From Litorilinea aerophila (GTDB lineage: Bacteria > Chloroflexota > Anaerolineae > Caldilineales > Caldilineaceae): 64,000 nucleotides of DNA. The translations under genes were made by a program, and so were the position numbers. Shown here in pieces: positions 26,864 through 35,356 of this stretch. The notes below the pieces were generated by a model, which had not been told where the DNA came from, made no database searches, and saw nothing but the letters and a program-made list of their open reading frames with translations. Position 1 is the stretch's first letter, and the number at the start of each line of letters is the position of its first letter. The stretch covers positions 1 through 64,000 of the forward strand of contig NZ_VIGC02000010.1 in assembly GCF_006569185.2 (NCBI RefSeq), in the 5' to 3' direction.

Positions 26864-28052
26864 CCCACTTCTTCTCCGTACCCACATGAAAATGGCGGAC
26901 GTTGACCAGGGGCCGACTGGGGCGTGCCCGGCCCAGGGTGATCAGCGCCACCCCCAGCTCTCGCCGGGGCAGGTCCAGCAGGAGGCGCTCCAGCCGGTCG
27001 TCCAGGAGGGCGGTGACCAGGACCACGGTACTGCCGTAGGGCAGGCTGGCTGTCTCCGTCTGGAGGACGTTGGCGATGGGCCAGCGCCCCCGGCTGTCGA
27101 TGCGGGCCAGGGCCTCCAGCAGGATGGGGAGCTGGCGGGGGCCGGTGCGAGGGCGGATGCGCACGTGGCGGGCGCCGATGAGGGCGTTGCTGTAGAGTCC
27201 CACCGGATAGCCGGCCTCCCACGCCTCCCGGCCGACGGAGGCTGCCACCGTGATGGCCAGCTCCAACAGGTCCCAGTCCTGGCCCAGGCCGAAGAGGTTC
27301 TCCGCGGCGGTGTCGGCGTTGAGGAAGAGGGCCAGGGGGTGGGTGGTGGAAGGCTCGAAAAGCTTGGTCTGCAGGCGCTGGCGGTGGGCGGTGGCCTTCC
27401 AGTGGATATGGCGAAAGTTGTCGCCCTGGGTATAGTCCCGCGCGCCCATCAGGCGGATGGGATCTTCGAAAAGGGGGCGGGGGCTGCGGTGGGCACCCAG
27501 GGGGTGGTGGGCAGGCAGCCCCAGCTGGGTGACGGGCACCATGCGCGGGTAGACCACAACCCGGTCGATGGTGTCCAGGCTCTTGCGCCGGATCTCAAAG
27601 CCGAAGATGTCGCCCGAGCGGAGCTGAGCCGGTCCGAAGTGCCAGACGCCCCGCCGGGTTCCCCGGATGCGGTAGCGACGGGTCACCCGTTCGTACCAGC
27701 GCAGGGAGAGGGTGGTGACCATGCGTCGCCGCTCGGTGGGCTCCTCTTCGTCCCGGGTGATCTGGGCCACATCCAGCGCGGCCGGGATCTCGTCGTCGAT
27801 GCGCAGCCAGGGCAGGGGAAGGATCTTGGCGTTGACCACCTCCAGGTAGAAGTACGTCTCCTCGCCGAAGAAGAGGCGGGTGTGGTCGAAGTGGCGCCGG
27901 TAAGAGACGGCGTGCAGGCAGTAGCGGGCCCACAGGGCAGAGGTGGCGGCCAGCAGGGCCAGGATGACGGTGATCAGGAAGAGGAGCTCGTGGCGCAGGA
28001 GGATGCTCACCACCCCCAGGGCGCCGATGGTGATCCATCCCAGCCGGCTCAT
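26832..28052 (-). CDS. DUF58-domain protein
   Basis: This 406-residue protein has two N-terminal membrane helices (LGWITIGALGVVSILL, FLITVILALLAATSALW). The DUF58 core follows, with the signature RDYTQGDNFRHIHWKATAH near residues 210-228 and a von-Willebrand-like alpha/beta fold after it. DUF58 proteins partner with MoxR ATPases, which are thought to act as chaperones for metal loading or complex assembly. The ATG overlaps the MoxR gene stop in an ATGA arrangement, so translation is coupled. Confidence 0.9.
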   Translation of the reverse strand: MSRLGWITIGALGVVSILLRHELLFLITVILALLAATSALWARYCLHAVSYRRHFDHTRLFFGEETYFYLEVVNAKILPLPWLRIDDEIPAALDVAQITRDEEEPTERRRMVTTLSLRWYERVTRRYRIRGTRRGVWHFGPAQLRSGDIFGFEIRRKSLDTIDRVVVYPRMVPVTQLGLPAHHPLGAHRSPRPLFEDPIRLMGARDYTQGDNFRHIHWKATAHRQRLQTKLFEPSTTHPLALFLNADTAAENLFGLGQDWDLLELAITVAASVGREAWEAGYPVGLYSNALIGARHVRIRPRTGPRQLPILLEALARIDSRGRWPIANVLQTETASLPYGSTVVLVTALLDDRLERLLLDLPRRELGVALITLGRARPSRPLVNVRHFHVGTEKKWDELETLALAG

Positions 28053-29026
28053 GATGGCTCTGTTTCTGCCTGCCAGACTTCTTCCACGGGCACGGGGGTC
28101 CGTTCCAGGATGCCCTGGAGCACCGCTTCCACCCGTTGCTCGTGGAGGCGGGTTTCCAGCGCGGGCACCAGGCGGTGGGCCCAGACGGGCATGGCCAGCT
28201 GCTTGATGTCGTCCGGGATCACGTAGTTGCGGCCCTGGAGGGCGGCGGCTGCCTGGCTGGCCCGGTAGAGGGCCAGGGTGCCCCGGGGGCTGACGCCCAG
28301 GCTGAGGCTCTCCGCCGTGCGGGTGGCCTGGGCCAGGTCCAGCAGGTAGTCCTCCAGCACCGGGTGGACGAAGACCTCCCGGCAGAGGCGGTTGGCGGCC
28401 TGGATCTGGTCGGTGGTGACCACCGGCTGGAGCTCGTTCAAAGGGTTTTGGGTGCGGAAGCGGCGCAGGATCTGGCGTTCCTCCTCCCGTTCCGGGTAAC
28501 CCAGGTCCAGGCGCATGAGGAAGCGGTCCACCTGGGCTTCGGGCAGGGGGAAGGTCCCCTCCAGCTCTATCGGGTTCTGGGTGGCCAGGACCAGGAAGGG
28601 ATAGGGGAGGGGGCGGGTGACGCCGTCCACGGTGATCTGACGTTCCTCCATGGCTTCCAGCAGGGCGGACTGGGTGCGGGGGCCGGCCCGGTTGATCTCG
28701 TCGGCCAGGACGATCTGGGCCATGACCGGGCCGGGGCGAAACTCGAAATCGCCGGTCTTCTGGTTGTAGACGCTCACGCCGGTGATGTCGGAAGGCAGCA
28801 GGTCCGGCGTGAACTGGATGCGTTGGAAGGAGCCGCCCACGGAGCGGGCCAGGGTTTTGGCCAGGGTGGTTTTGCCGATGCCGGGCACGTCTTCCAGCAG
28901 CACGTGCCCTTCGCATAGTAGTGCGATGAGCAACAGGTCGACCACTGTTTCCTTGCCCACGATGACTCGGGAGACATTCTGGTGGACGGCCTGGGCCAGT
29001 TGTTGGACAGGGCTGACGTCGATCAA
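28049..29026 (-). CDS. MoxR-family AAA+ ATPase
   Basis: This 325-residue chaperone-like ATPase has Walker A LLEDVPGIGKTTLAK, Walker B QIVLADEINRA, sensor LVLATQNPIELEGTFPLPEA and a C-terminal lid with SPRGTLALYRASQAAAAL. The initiation codon appears to be TTG (MIDVSPVQQL) after AAGGAATCCATC. No in-frame ATG is available upstream. It is the first gene of the MoxR-DUF58-DUF4129 operon. Confidence 0.93.
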   Translation of the reverse strand: MIDVSPVQQLAQAVHQNVSRVIVGKETVVDLLLIALLCEGHVLLEDVPGIGKTTLAKTLARSVGGSFQRIQFTPDLLPSDITGVSVYNQKTGDFEFRPGPVMAQIVLADEINRAGPRTQSALLEAMEERQITVDGVTRPLPYPFLVLATQNPIELEGTFPLPEAQVDRFLMRLDLGYPEREEERQILRRFRTQNPLNELQPVVTTDQIQAANRLCREVFVHPVLEDYLLDLAQATRTAESLSLGVSPRGTLALYRASQAAAALQGRNYVIPDDIKQLAMPVWAHRLVPALETRLHEQRVEAVLQGILERTPVPVEEVWQAETEPS

Positions 29027-29087
29027 GATGGATTCCTTGGCTGGTTCATGGGTACTACGTGGGGTGGGACAGAAACGGCCGGCTGTC

Positions 29088-29173
29088 AGTCAATCCCGGC
29101 AGAAATTCGTTCGTGGCTTCCAGCCGAAGGAGAGCCACCGAATTTTGCCGTGGAATGTACGCCGACTGTACTG
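29088..29173. repeat. Hairpin repeat R1, copy 1
   Basis: CAATCCCGGCAGAAATTCG and CGAATTTTGCCGTGGAATG form imperfect inverted arms about 28 bases apart. The element matches those at 57349-57432 and 60042-60123 over its full length. This copy has decayed arms and lies in the 29027-29239 gap between the MoxR and ABC ATPase genes. Confidence 0.7.
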
Positions 29174-29239
29174 GATGAAAGGATAGCAGAGGAGGGCCCA
29201 TTTGCCAAAGATGAACCCCATTCGTGTCCTGGCACAAAA

Positions 29240-30202
29240 TCACCCATTCTCTCGGGATCTGGCGCTGCCGATGAGGCTGATGAAGACATCCTCCAGGGAC
29301 GGCGGAATGGCCTGGATCTCGTGGACGGTGATGCCGGCCTCTTCCAGGGCCCCACGGATCTGCTCCATGACGCCGTCCGCGCCGTCCACCAGCGCGTGGA
29401 TGTCGTTGCCGTGGAGCGCAACGTCGTGGACGCCCGGCAGGCTCTCCAGCAGCGTCGCCGCAGCGAAGGGCGCGTCGCAGCGTACGTTGAGCAACTGGCC
29501 CTGCAGTGCACTTCGCTTGAGCTCCGCCGGCGAGGCCAGGGCCCGCAAGACGCCGTTGTAGATCATGGCTACCCGGTTGGCATGCTCGGCCTCGTCCAGG
29601 TAGTGGGTGGTGACGAAGACGGTCACCCCCTGATGGGCCAGGCCGTGGATCATCATCCAGAAGTGGCGTCGGGATACCGGATCCACGCCCGCGGTGGGTT
29701 CGTCCAGGAAGAGCAGGGGGGGACGGTGGACGATGGCGCACCCCAGGGCCAGCCGCTGCTTCCAGCCGCCGGAAAGCTGGCCGGCCAGTTGGCGCTTCCG
29801 CCCCTCCAGCCCGGCCATGGCAACAAGCTCCTCCAGGCGGGCCCGCCGCTGGCCCCGGGGCACGTTGTACACCCCCGCGTAGAACTCCAGGTTCTCCCAC
29901 ACGGAGAGGTCTTCGTATAGCGCAAAGCGCTGGCTCATGTAGCCGATGTGCTGCTTGATCTGTTCGCTATGGCGCACAATGTCGAAGCCCAGCACATGGC
30001 CCTCTCCGCTGGTGGGCAAGAGGATGCCACAGAGCATGCGGATGGTGGTGCTCTTGCCTGAGCCGTTGGGGCCCAGGAAGGCGAAGACTTCCCCCCGACG
30101 CACCGAGAAGCTGACGCCGTTGACGGCAATCTGATCGCCAAAGCGCCGGGTCAGGCGGCGGACCTCGATCACGTTCTCCGGCACGTTCTCTGGGGCCATC
30201 AT
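29240..30202 (-). CDS. ABC-2-type exporter ATP-binding protein
   Basis: This 320-residue ATPase has Walker A LGPNGSGKSTTIRML, signature QLSGGWKQRLALG, Walker B LLFLDEPTAGVDP and the H-loop VTTHYLDEAEH. The C-terminal 90 residues form the extra domain common in drug or multicopper-type ABC-2 exporters. I take the ATG at 30202, which overlaps the permease stop as ATGA. It powers the permease encoded just upstream. Confidence 0.93.
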   Translation of the reverse strand: MMAPENVPENVIEVRRLTRRFGDQIAVNGVSFSVRRGEVFAFLGPNGSGKSTTIRMLCGILLPTSGEGHVLGFDIVRHSEQIKQHIGYMSQRFALYEDLSVWENLEFYAGVYNVPRGQRRARLEELVAMAGLEGRKRQLAGQLSGGWKQRLALGCAIVHRPPLLFLDEPTAGVDPVSRRHFWMMIHGLAHQGVTVFVTTHYLDEAEHANRVAMIYNGVLRALASPAELKRSALQGQLLNVRCDAPFAAATLLESLPGVHDVALHGNDIHALVDGADGVMEQIRGALEEAGITVHEIQAIPPSLEDVFISLIGSARSRENG

Positions 30203-31335
30203 CCGATCCGTTTCTGGAAGCGCCAGGCGCTGAGGGTGAAGACGATGATGCCAAAGACGGTGAGGGGCCAGACGTTGGGCCACAACACCTCCAACCCCAC
30301 CCCCTTGAGCATGATGCCCCGCAGGATCTGCAGGTAGTAGGTCATGGGAATGAGCAGCCCCAGCTTTTGGACCACGAAGGGCATGGTCTCCCGGGGGTAG
30401 AGGAAGCCCGAAAGCAGGATGGAGGGCAGGACGATGAACATGGCTGTCTGCAGGGCCTGGGCCTGGGTGCGGGAGACGGTGGAGACCAGCAGGCCGGTGC
30501 CCAGGGAGCCCAACAGGAAGATGACCGAGAGGAGGGCCAGCAGGAGCAGGCTGCCCGCTACGGTTACCCCAAAGAGCACCCGGGCCGCAAGGAGGGCCAT
30601 GGCCGTGGCGATGGATGCGGTAGCTGTGTAAGGCAAAATCTTGCCCAGCATCAGCTCCCAGGGCTTGATGGGCGTGACGATGAGCTGCTCCAGGGTGCCC
30701 CGTTCCCGCTCGCCCACGATGGCGAAGGCGGTCAGCAGCAGGGTCTGAAACTGGAGGATCAGGGCGATGATGCCGGGCACCATGAAGTTGACACTCAACA
30801 TGCGGGGGTTGTAGAGCACCACCGGCCGCAGATCAATGCCGCCCACCGGGCCGGCCGCCAGGGGAAGGCCCCCGGCCCGCGCGGCCCGGCCCGGGAGCTG
30901 GGGCACCACAGCCTGGGCCACCATGCCGGCGGCAAAGAGGGCCGTCTGCGCGGTGTTGGGATCCGAACCGTCGATAATCAGTTGGGCCACGCCCGCCTCC
31001 CCCCGCAACAGCTGGCGACCGAAGTCCGGCGGGATGTGCAGGCCCACGTGGGCCTCCCCCCGGTCGATGGCGGCGGCCAGCTCGGCCCGGGAGCGGGCGC
31101 TGGCTACCACGTCGAAGTAGACGCTGTTCTCCAGGGCCGCGATAAAGGCCCGGCTGTCGGGATCCTCTGCCTCGTCCAGGACGATGGTGGCGATGTGGTC
31201 CACCACGGTGTTGATGGCGTAGCCGAAGATGAGCAGCTGCATCACCGGCAGCACCACAATCATGGCCAGGGTGCGCCGGTCGTGGCGGATCTGGATGAAT
31301 TCCTTGCGGATGATGGCGAGGAGCCTGGAGCCCAT
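30199..31335 (-). CDS. ABC-2-type exporter permease
   Basis: This 378-residue protein of the YhhJ/ABC2_membrane_3 type has one N-terminal helix (MIVVLPVMQLLIFGYAI), a large external domain of about 130 residues and five C-terminal helices. The ABC-2 hallmark AIVGERERGTLEQLIVTP is present, followed by LLSGFLYPRETMP. It lies 12 bases after the membrane-fusion protein gene. Together with that protein and the ATPase it forms an export system of the YbhFSR/YhhJ class, normally for drugs or secondary metabolites. Confidence 0.92.
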   Translation of the reverse strand: MGSRLLAIIRKEFIQIRHDRRTLAMIVVLPVMQLLIFGYAINTVVDHIATIVLDEAEDPDSRAFIAALENSVYFDVVASARSRAELAAAIDRGEAHVGLHIPPDFGRQLLRGEAGVAQLIIDGSDPNTAQTALFAAGMVAQAVVPQLPGRAARAGGLPLAAGPVGGIDLRPVVLYNPRMLSVNFMVPGIIALILQFQTLLLTAFAIVGERERGTLEQLIVTPIKPWELMLGKILPYTATASIATAMALLAARVLFGVTVAGSLLLLALLSVIFLLGSLGTGLLVSTVSRTQAQALQTAMFIVLPSILLSGFLYPRETMPFVVQKLGLLIPMTYYLQILRGIMLKGVGLEVLWPNVWPLTVFGIIVFTLSAWRFQKRIG

Positions 31336-31347
31336 GGCCGCTCCTGT

Positions 31348-32199
31348 TCAGGGTTCCAGGAAGGTGGCGTCGGCCGGCATGCCCGGCTTGAGCAGGCCTT
31401 CGGGGTTTTCCACCCGAATTCGAACGCCGAAGACCAGGTTTAGCCGGTCGCTGCGGGTCTGGACATTGCGGGGGGTGAACTCGGCCCGCTGGTTGATGCC
31501 GGTGACCACGCCGGGGAAGGTGCGGTCGGGGAAGGGATCCACCGTGACTGCGACGGGCTGGCCGACCCGCACCTGGCCCAGGTCCCGCTCCAGGACGTAC
31601 GCCGTGAGCTTGAGGCTGCTCAAGTCCGCGACCGCAGCCACCGTCTGCCCGGGCGATACCACCTCCCCCACGTGCATGGGCACCCGCATGACCACGCCGT
31701 CGATGGGCGAGCGCAGGCGGTAGTGCTCCAGCTGCACCTCCAACTGCTGTCGAGCGGCCACGTTGGCCTGGCGAATCTGGATTTGGATCAGGGAGTCGTC
31801 CAGTTGGGCCAGTATCTGGTCCGCCTGGACGGGCTGCCCCTCCTGGACCAGGCTGACGATGCGTCCAGCGATTTCGGAACCCACCAGGATCTCATCCGCC
31901 TCCAGGGTGCCCGAGGCCACCAGGGGGCCGGCCGGTTCCTGCCAGGGCCAGGGCAACAGCTGCGTGGGCGCAGGGCGACCGGCCCCGATCCACCATGCGG
32001 CGGTGGCCAGCAGGAGCACCAGGAGGATGGCCAGGATCGCCGGCGATCTGCCGTGGCGGCGTCGGGATGGCTCCGCCGGTGCGACCGCTGTCGGGGCCGG
32101 TGGCGGAGCCAGGGGGCCGGTGGGCTGGCCGTTCTGTTTGCCCGGCGGCGATTCCGGCGTGGCTGGAGGCGCAGGTTTGGTGCGGGGCTGTTGGGCCAT
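31348..32199 (-). CDS. Membrane-fusion (HlyD/EmrA-type) adaptor
   Basis: This protein of about 283 residues has a Pro-rich cytosolic start, one anchor helix (AILAILLVLLLATAAWWIG), a lipoyl-like half (LEADEILVGSEIAGRIVSL) and a beta-barrel segment (VGQPVAVTVDPFPDRTFPGV). The coiled-coil hairpin between the lipoyl halves is very short, only about 30 residues. ATG 32199 follows GGAAGG at a 9-base spacing; a TTG six bases upstream is possible. It directly follows the broken TetR gene and precedes the permease. Confidence 0.85.
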   Translation of the reverse strand: MAQQPRTKPAPPATPESPPGKQNGQPTGPLAPPPAPTAVAPAEPSRRRHGRSPAILAILLVLLLATAAWWIGAGRPAPTQLLPWPWQEPAGPLVASGTLEADEILVGSEIAGRIVSLVQEGQPVQADQILAQLDDSLIQIQIRQANVAARQQLEVQLEHYRLRSPIDGVVMRVPMHVGEVVSPGQTVAAVADLSSLKLTAYVLERDLGQVRVGQPVAVTVDPFPDRTFPGVVTGINQRAEFTPRNVQTRSDRLNLVFGVRIRVENPEGLLKPGMPADATFLEP

Positions 32200-32201
32200 G
32201 C

Positions 32202-32536
32202 TCAAGTGCCTTCCGGCGCGGCCAGCACGCCGCGCAGCAGAATCTGAATATATTCCCGGGCGGTGGCCTCTGCGTCCGGTTCCAGCAGGTGGGCACAGGC
32301 TGGCCGCAGCAGGGCCAGGGTCACAAACATGCCCATGAACGCCTGGGCCCGGACCCGGGCCGGCCCCGGTCGGAGGGTGCCCCGCCGGGCATGCCCTTCA
32401 AACAGGCGGGTCCGCAGGGGAAGCCCCGGCCGAAGGTGTGGGTCTCGGCCATCCGGGCCACCTCGGGGTAGAGTTCGGCCTCGAACAGGATGAAGCGGAG
32501 AATGCCGTGATATTGCTCCATCATCCATGTTGCCAT
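32202..32536 (-). pseudogene. Truncated, frameshifted TetR-family regulator
   Basis: Only the ligand-binding C-terminal half remains. The first frame reads LRFILFEAELYPEVARMAET HTFGRGFP; the second continues LRTRLFEGHARRGTL and then VRAQAFMGMFVTLALLRPA. Joining them needs one additional C in the CCCC run at 32417-32420. The N-terminal HTH is absent: an in-frame stop lies two codons above the ATG, and upstream is repeat DNA. It sits where an export operon's repressor is expected, two bases before the membrane-fusion gene. The operon has probably lost its own repressor (inference). Confidence 0.75.
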
Positions 32537-32569
32537 TCTAGGTTACAGGTGCAGGGCTGTCAATACGGG

Positions 32570-32730
32570 AATGTCTCAACCCAATGTCGTAGGGGCGGGC
32601 CGCCGTGCCCGCCCGATGGTGCCAGCCCCAGGCGGGTGAAGGGGTGGCAACGGATGCGCAGCTACGAGCTGCGCCTACTGTGGGGCAGCCATGTCCCGTA
32701 GGGGTGGACCCCCGTGCCCGCCCGTCGTCG
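32570..32730. repeat. GTAGGGGCGGGC-type palindromic repeat region
   Basis: CGTAGGGGCGGGCCGCCGTG followed by CCCGCCCG (32589-32616) recurs as CGTAGGGGTGGACCCCCGTG followed by CCCGCCCG (32697-32724). Between them CAGCTACGAGCTGCGCCTAC forms a further hairpin. Similar phrases occur at 37681-37700, 39231-39240 and 51170-51290. The 32537-32867 gap shows no gene. Confidence 0.55.
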
Positions 32731-32867
32731 CTTTTCCGCAGATGGGCCAGGGCTCCCTGCCGATGTATAATGGCGGCGCGGGCCGGTCGGCTCCCCTGCC
32801 GGGTGCAGCCGACGCCCGCCATTTTCAACATCCATCCAGACGGCAGAAAGCAGAGCGAGAATTGCCC

Positions 32868-34076
32868 ATGTCCAACACCACCACCTACGAGGTCGCCGTG
32901 GTCGGCAACGGCCTGATCGGCTCGGCCGCCGCCCGCTACCTGAGCGCCACAGGGGCGAAGGTCCTGGCCATCGGCCCCGATGAACCGGCCAACTGGCAGG
33001 AACACACCGGCGTCTTTGCCAGCCACTACGACCAGGGACGCATCACCCGCATCATCGACCCGGACTCTGTCTGGTCCCTGCTGGGGGCCCGTTCCATCGC
33101 CGCCTACGCCGAGATCGAAGCGGCCAGCGGCGTCCGTTTTCATCACCCGGTGGGCTGTCTGCGGGTGAGCCCCTTCTACAGCCAGCCGGATGACACCCTG
33201 GCCCAGGCCCAGGACCACGGGACGGCCAACGGTGCGGACTTCGCCGTCCAACCGGCCGACGAGTTGGCCGCCCATTTCCCCTTCCTCCGCTTCGCACCCG
33301 GCTCCACCGGCCTCTGGGAGCAGGGCGGGGCAGGCTACATCAACCCCCGCTCCCTGGTGCAGGCCCAACTCACCCTGGCCAGGCAACAGGGGGCTACCAT
33401 CGTGCGGGAGACGGTGACGGCCATCCGCCAGCAGGGGCGTGTGGTTGCCTTGACCACCGACGCCGGCCAGACTTACACGGCCCAAAAGGTACTGATCGCG
33501 GCCGGCGCCTATACCAACCACCTCTTGCCCCGGGCCCTGGACCTGCGGCCCAGGGCGGTGTCGATTTTGTTGGCCGAATTGGACGAGGAGGAAGCCCGAC
33601 GGCTGGCGGCCATGCCCGCCCTGATCTACCGCCTGGCCGGCCATCCCATCCTCTACTCCATCTACGCGCTGCCGCCCATCCCCTACCCGGACGGCAAGGT
33701 CTACCTGAAGATCGGCGGAACCCTCTTCCAGCCGGTCTATCGTCAGGGCCACGACGAGCTGGTGGACTGGTTCCACGGCCCCGGCAATCCCCAGGAGACC
33801 GATGCCCTGAAGAAGGTGCTCCAGGCGTTGATCCCGGGGCTGCGGGCCCGCTCCTGGCAGACCCGCCCCTGTGTGGTCACCTACACGGCCCACGACCATC
33901 CCTACATCGACGTCCTGGCCCGGGACGAGGCCGGGGATGGGCAAATTTTTGTGGCGGCCGGTGGCTGCGGCGCGGCGGCCAAGTCTTCCAACGAGCTCGG
34001 CCGGGTGGCGGCGCTGCTGGTGACGGAGGGCCGATGGACCTATGACGTGCCGGCGGAGGTGTTCCAGGCGCGCTGA
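32868..34076 (+). CDS. FAD-dependent amine/amino-acid oxidase (DAO family)
   Basis: This 402-residue flavoprotein of the DAO/sarcosine-oxidase/glycine-oxidase group has a dinucleotide-binding motif, VAVVGNGLIGSAAARYL, at residues 8-24. VLIAAGAYTNHLLP lies in the FAD domain. The C-terminal end, IFVAAGGCGAAAKSSNELGR, matches the conserved FAD ribityl loop. It would oxidise an N-methylated or primary amine with release of hydrogen peroxide. No convincing ribosome site precedes ATG 32868, but homology starts within ten residues. It is alone on the plus strand and convergent with the glycosyltransferase. Confidence 0.85.
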   Translation: MSNTTTYEVAVVGNGLIGSAAARYLSATGAKVLAIGPDEPANWQEHTGVFASHYDQGRITRIIDPDSVWSLLGARSIAAYAEIEAASGVRFHHPVGCLRVSPFYSQPDDTLAQAQDHGTANGADFAVQPADELAAHFPFLRFAPGSTGLWEQGGAGYINPRSLVQAQLTLARQQGATIVRETVTAIRQQGRVVALTTDAGQTYTAQKVLIAAGAYTNHLLPRALDLRPRAVSILLAELDEEEARRLAAMPALIYRLAGHPILYSIYALPPIPYPDGKVYLKIGGTLFQPVYRQGHDELVDWFHGPGNPQETDALKKVLQALIPGLRARSWQTRPCVVTYTAHDHPYIDVLARDEAGDGQIFVAAGGCGAAAKSSNELGRVAALLVTEGRWTYDVPAEVFQAR

Positions 34077-34089
34077 GGGAACTGCCTCC

Positions 34090-35355
34090 TTAATGGCGGA
34101 ACTGGGTGAGCAGCTCCTGGACCTTGCGGGGGAAGATGGGGCGGCTCGGCCGCCGGGCGGACACATACGGCGACGGCATGTCCGAGACCAGGCTCCCGTA
34201 GATCTGTTCATAGATCTCCACCGTCTTCCCCACATGGTGGAATTCCGCCTTGGTACGGTTGGCCTGCCCCATCTGCGCCCAGGCGTCCCGCATCTGCACC
34301 AGGCGCGCCATCTGTCGGGCGGCGTCGGCCGGGTCGCCGGGCCGGAAGAGGAGGCCGTTGACCCCCTCGGTGATGAGCTCGGGCAGGGCCTGGCCCCGGG
34401 CGGCCAGCACCGGCCGGCCGCAGGCCATGGCCTCCAGGGTGGCGATGCTGAGCAGTTCCGCGTCGCTGGGCATGGCGAAGATATCCACGCTGTTGAGGAG
34501 GGCCGGGAGTTCTTCCTGGGGGACGAAACCCAGAAAACGGACCCGGTCGCCCAGCCCGAGTTTCTGGGCCAGACGCTGGAGCTCGTCCTGCGCGGCTCCC
34601 CGGCCGGCGATGGCCAGTTGGATCGGTGTGTCCTGCAGCCTCTGGCAGGCGTGGAGCAAAATATCCAGGCGCTTTTCACCATCCACCCGCCCCACATAGA
34701 GGAAAACGGTGCGGTCGGGGGCGAGTTGAAAATGGCGGCGCCAGGCCAGGGGATCCAGGTGGGGCAGGGGGCGGAAGAACTCCACGTCCACCCCACAGGA
34801 GACGGGAAAGGCCGGCGTGGTCAACCCTACCCGTTGGAGGATGGCCACCGCCGTGCGGGAGGGCGCCGTCACAAAATCGAGCTGGTTGTACAGGTGCAGC
34901 ATCCAGTGCCAGAGGAGCCAGTCCAGCGCGTCGCCGCCGACCTGGGCCAGCCAGCCCAGGTACGGTTTCAGGTTCTGGGGCATGAAGTGGTTGGTTCCAA
35001 GGGTCTTGATGCCCTGCAGCCGGGCCAGGCGAACGGCGCTGCGGCTGATGGGGTAGTGGTCCTGGATGTGAACGATGTGGGGGCGGAATTCCCGCAGGAT
35101 CTTGCCCAAGGCCCGATCGGGGAATGGGGTGAGGGCTGCATCCCGATGCCAGCGGCTCAAGGAGATGGCCCCCAACCGCCGGATCTGGACGCCGTTGCGT
35201 GTCTGACAATAGGGGCGCTTGCAGTCTGAGCTGGCCACAACCATCACCTCATGGCCCCGGGCCGCCAGCCCTTCCGCCAGGTTGACGGTGAAAACAGCCT
35301 GTCCGTTGAAGGCTGGGTGATAGCTCTGGCCGGTAATCAATACACGCATAGGCAT
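34090..35355 (-). CDS. Glycosyltransferase family 4-type (GT-B)
   Basis: This 421-residue GT-B glycosyltransferase starts with MRVLITGQSYHPAFNGQAVF, the acceptor-side N-domain of GT4 enzymes with HPxxxG. The donor-binding C-domain has LYVGRVDGEKRLDILL, FLGFVPQEELPALLNSVDIF and the E-x7-E motif around PSDAELLSIATLEAMACG. It likely makes a glycolipid or cell-surface glycan at the cytoplasmic membrane face. AAGGAAGGATAAG precedes the ATG. The start is one base from the stop of the DedA gene, so the two form an operon. Confidence 0.9.
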   Translation of the reverse strand: MPMRVLITGQSYHPAFNGQAVFTVNLAEGLAARGHEVMVVASSDCKRPYCQTRNGVQIRRLGAISLSRWHRDAALTPFPDRALGKILREFRPHIVHIQDHYPISRSAVRLARLQGIKTLGTNHFMPQNLKPYLGWLAQVGGDALDWLLWHWMLHLYNQLDFVTAPSRTAVAILQRVGLTTPAFPVSCGVDVEFFRPLPHLDPLAWRRHFQLAPDRTVFLYVGRVDGEKRLDILLHACQRLQDTPIQLAIAGRGAAQDELQRLAQKLGLGDRVRFLGFVPQEELPALLNSVDIFAMPSDAELLSIATLEAMACGRPVLAARGQALPELITEGVNGLLFRPGDPADAARQMARLVQMRDAWAQMGQANRTKAEFHHVGKTVEIYEQIYGSLVSDMPSPYVSARRPSRPIFPRKVQELLTQFRH

Positions 35356-35356
35356 C

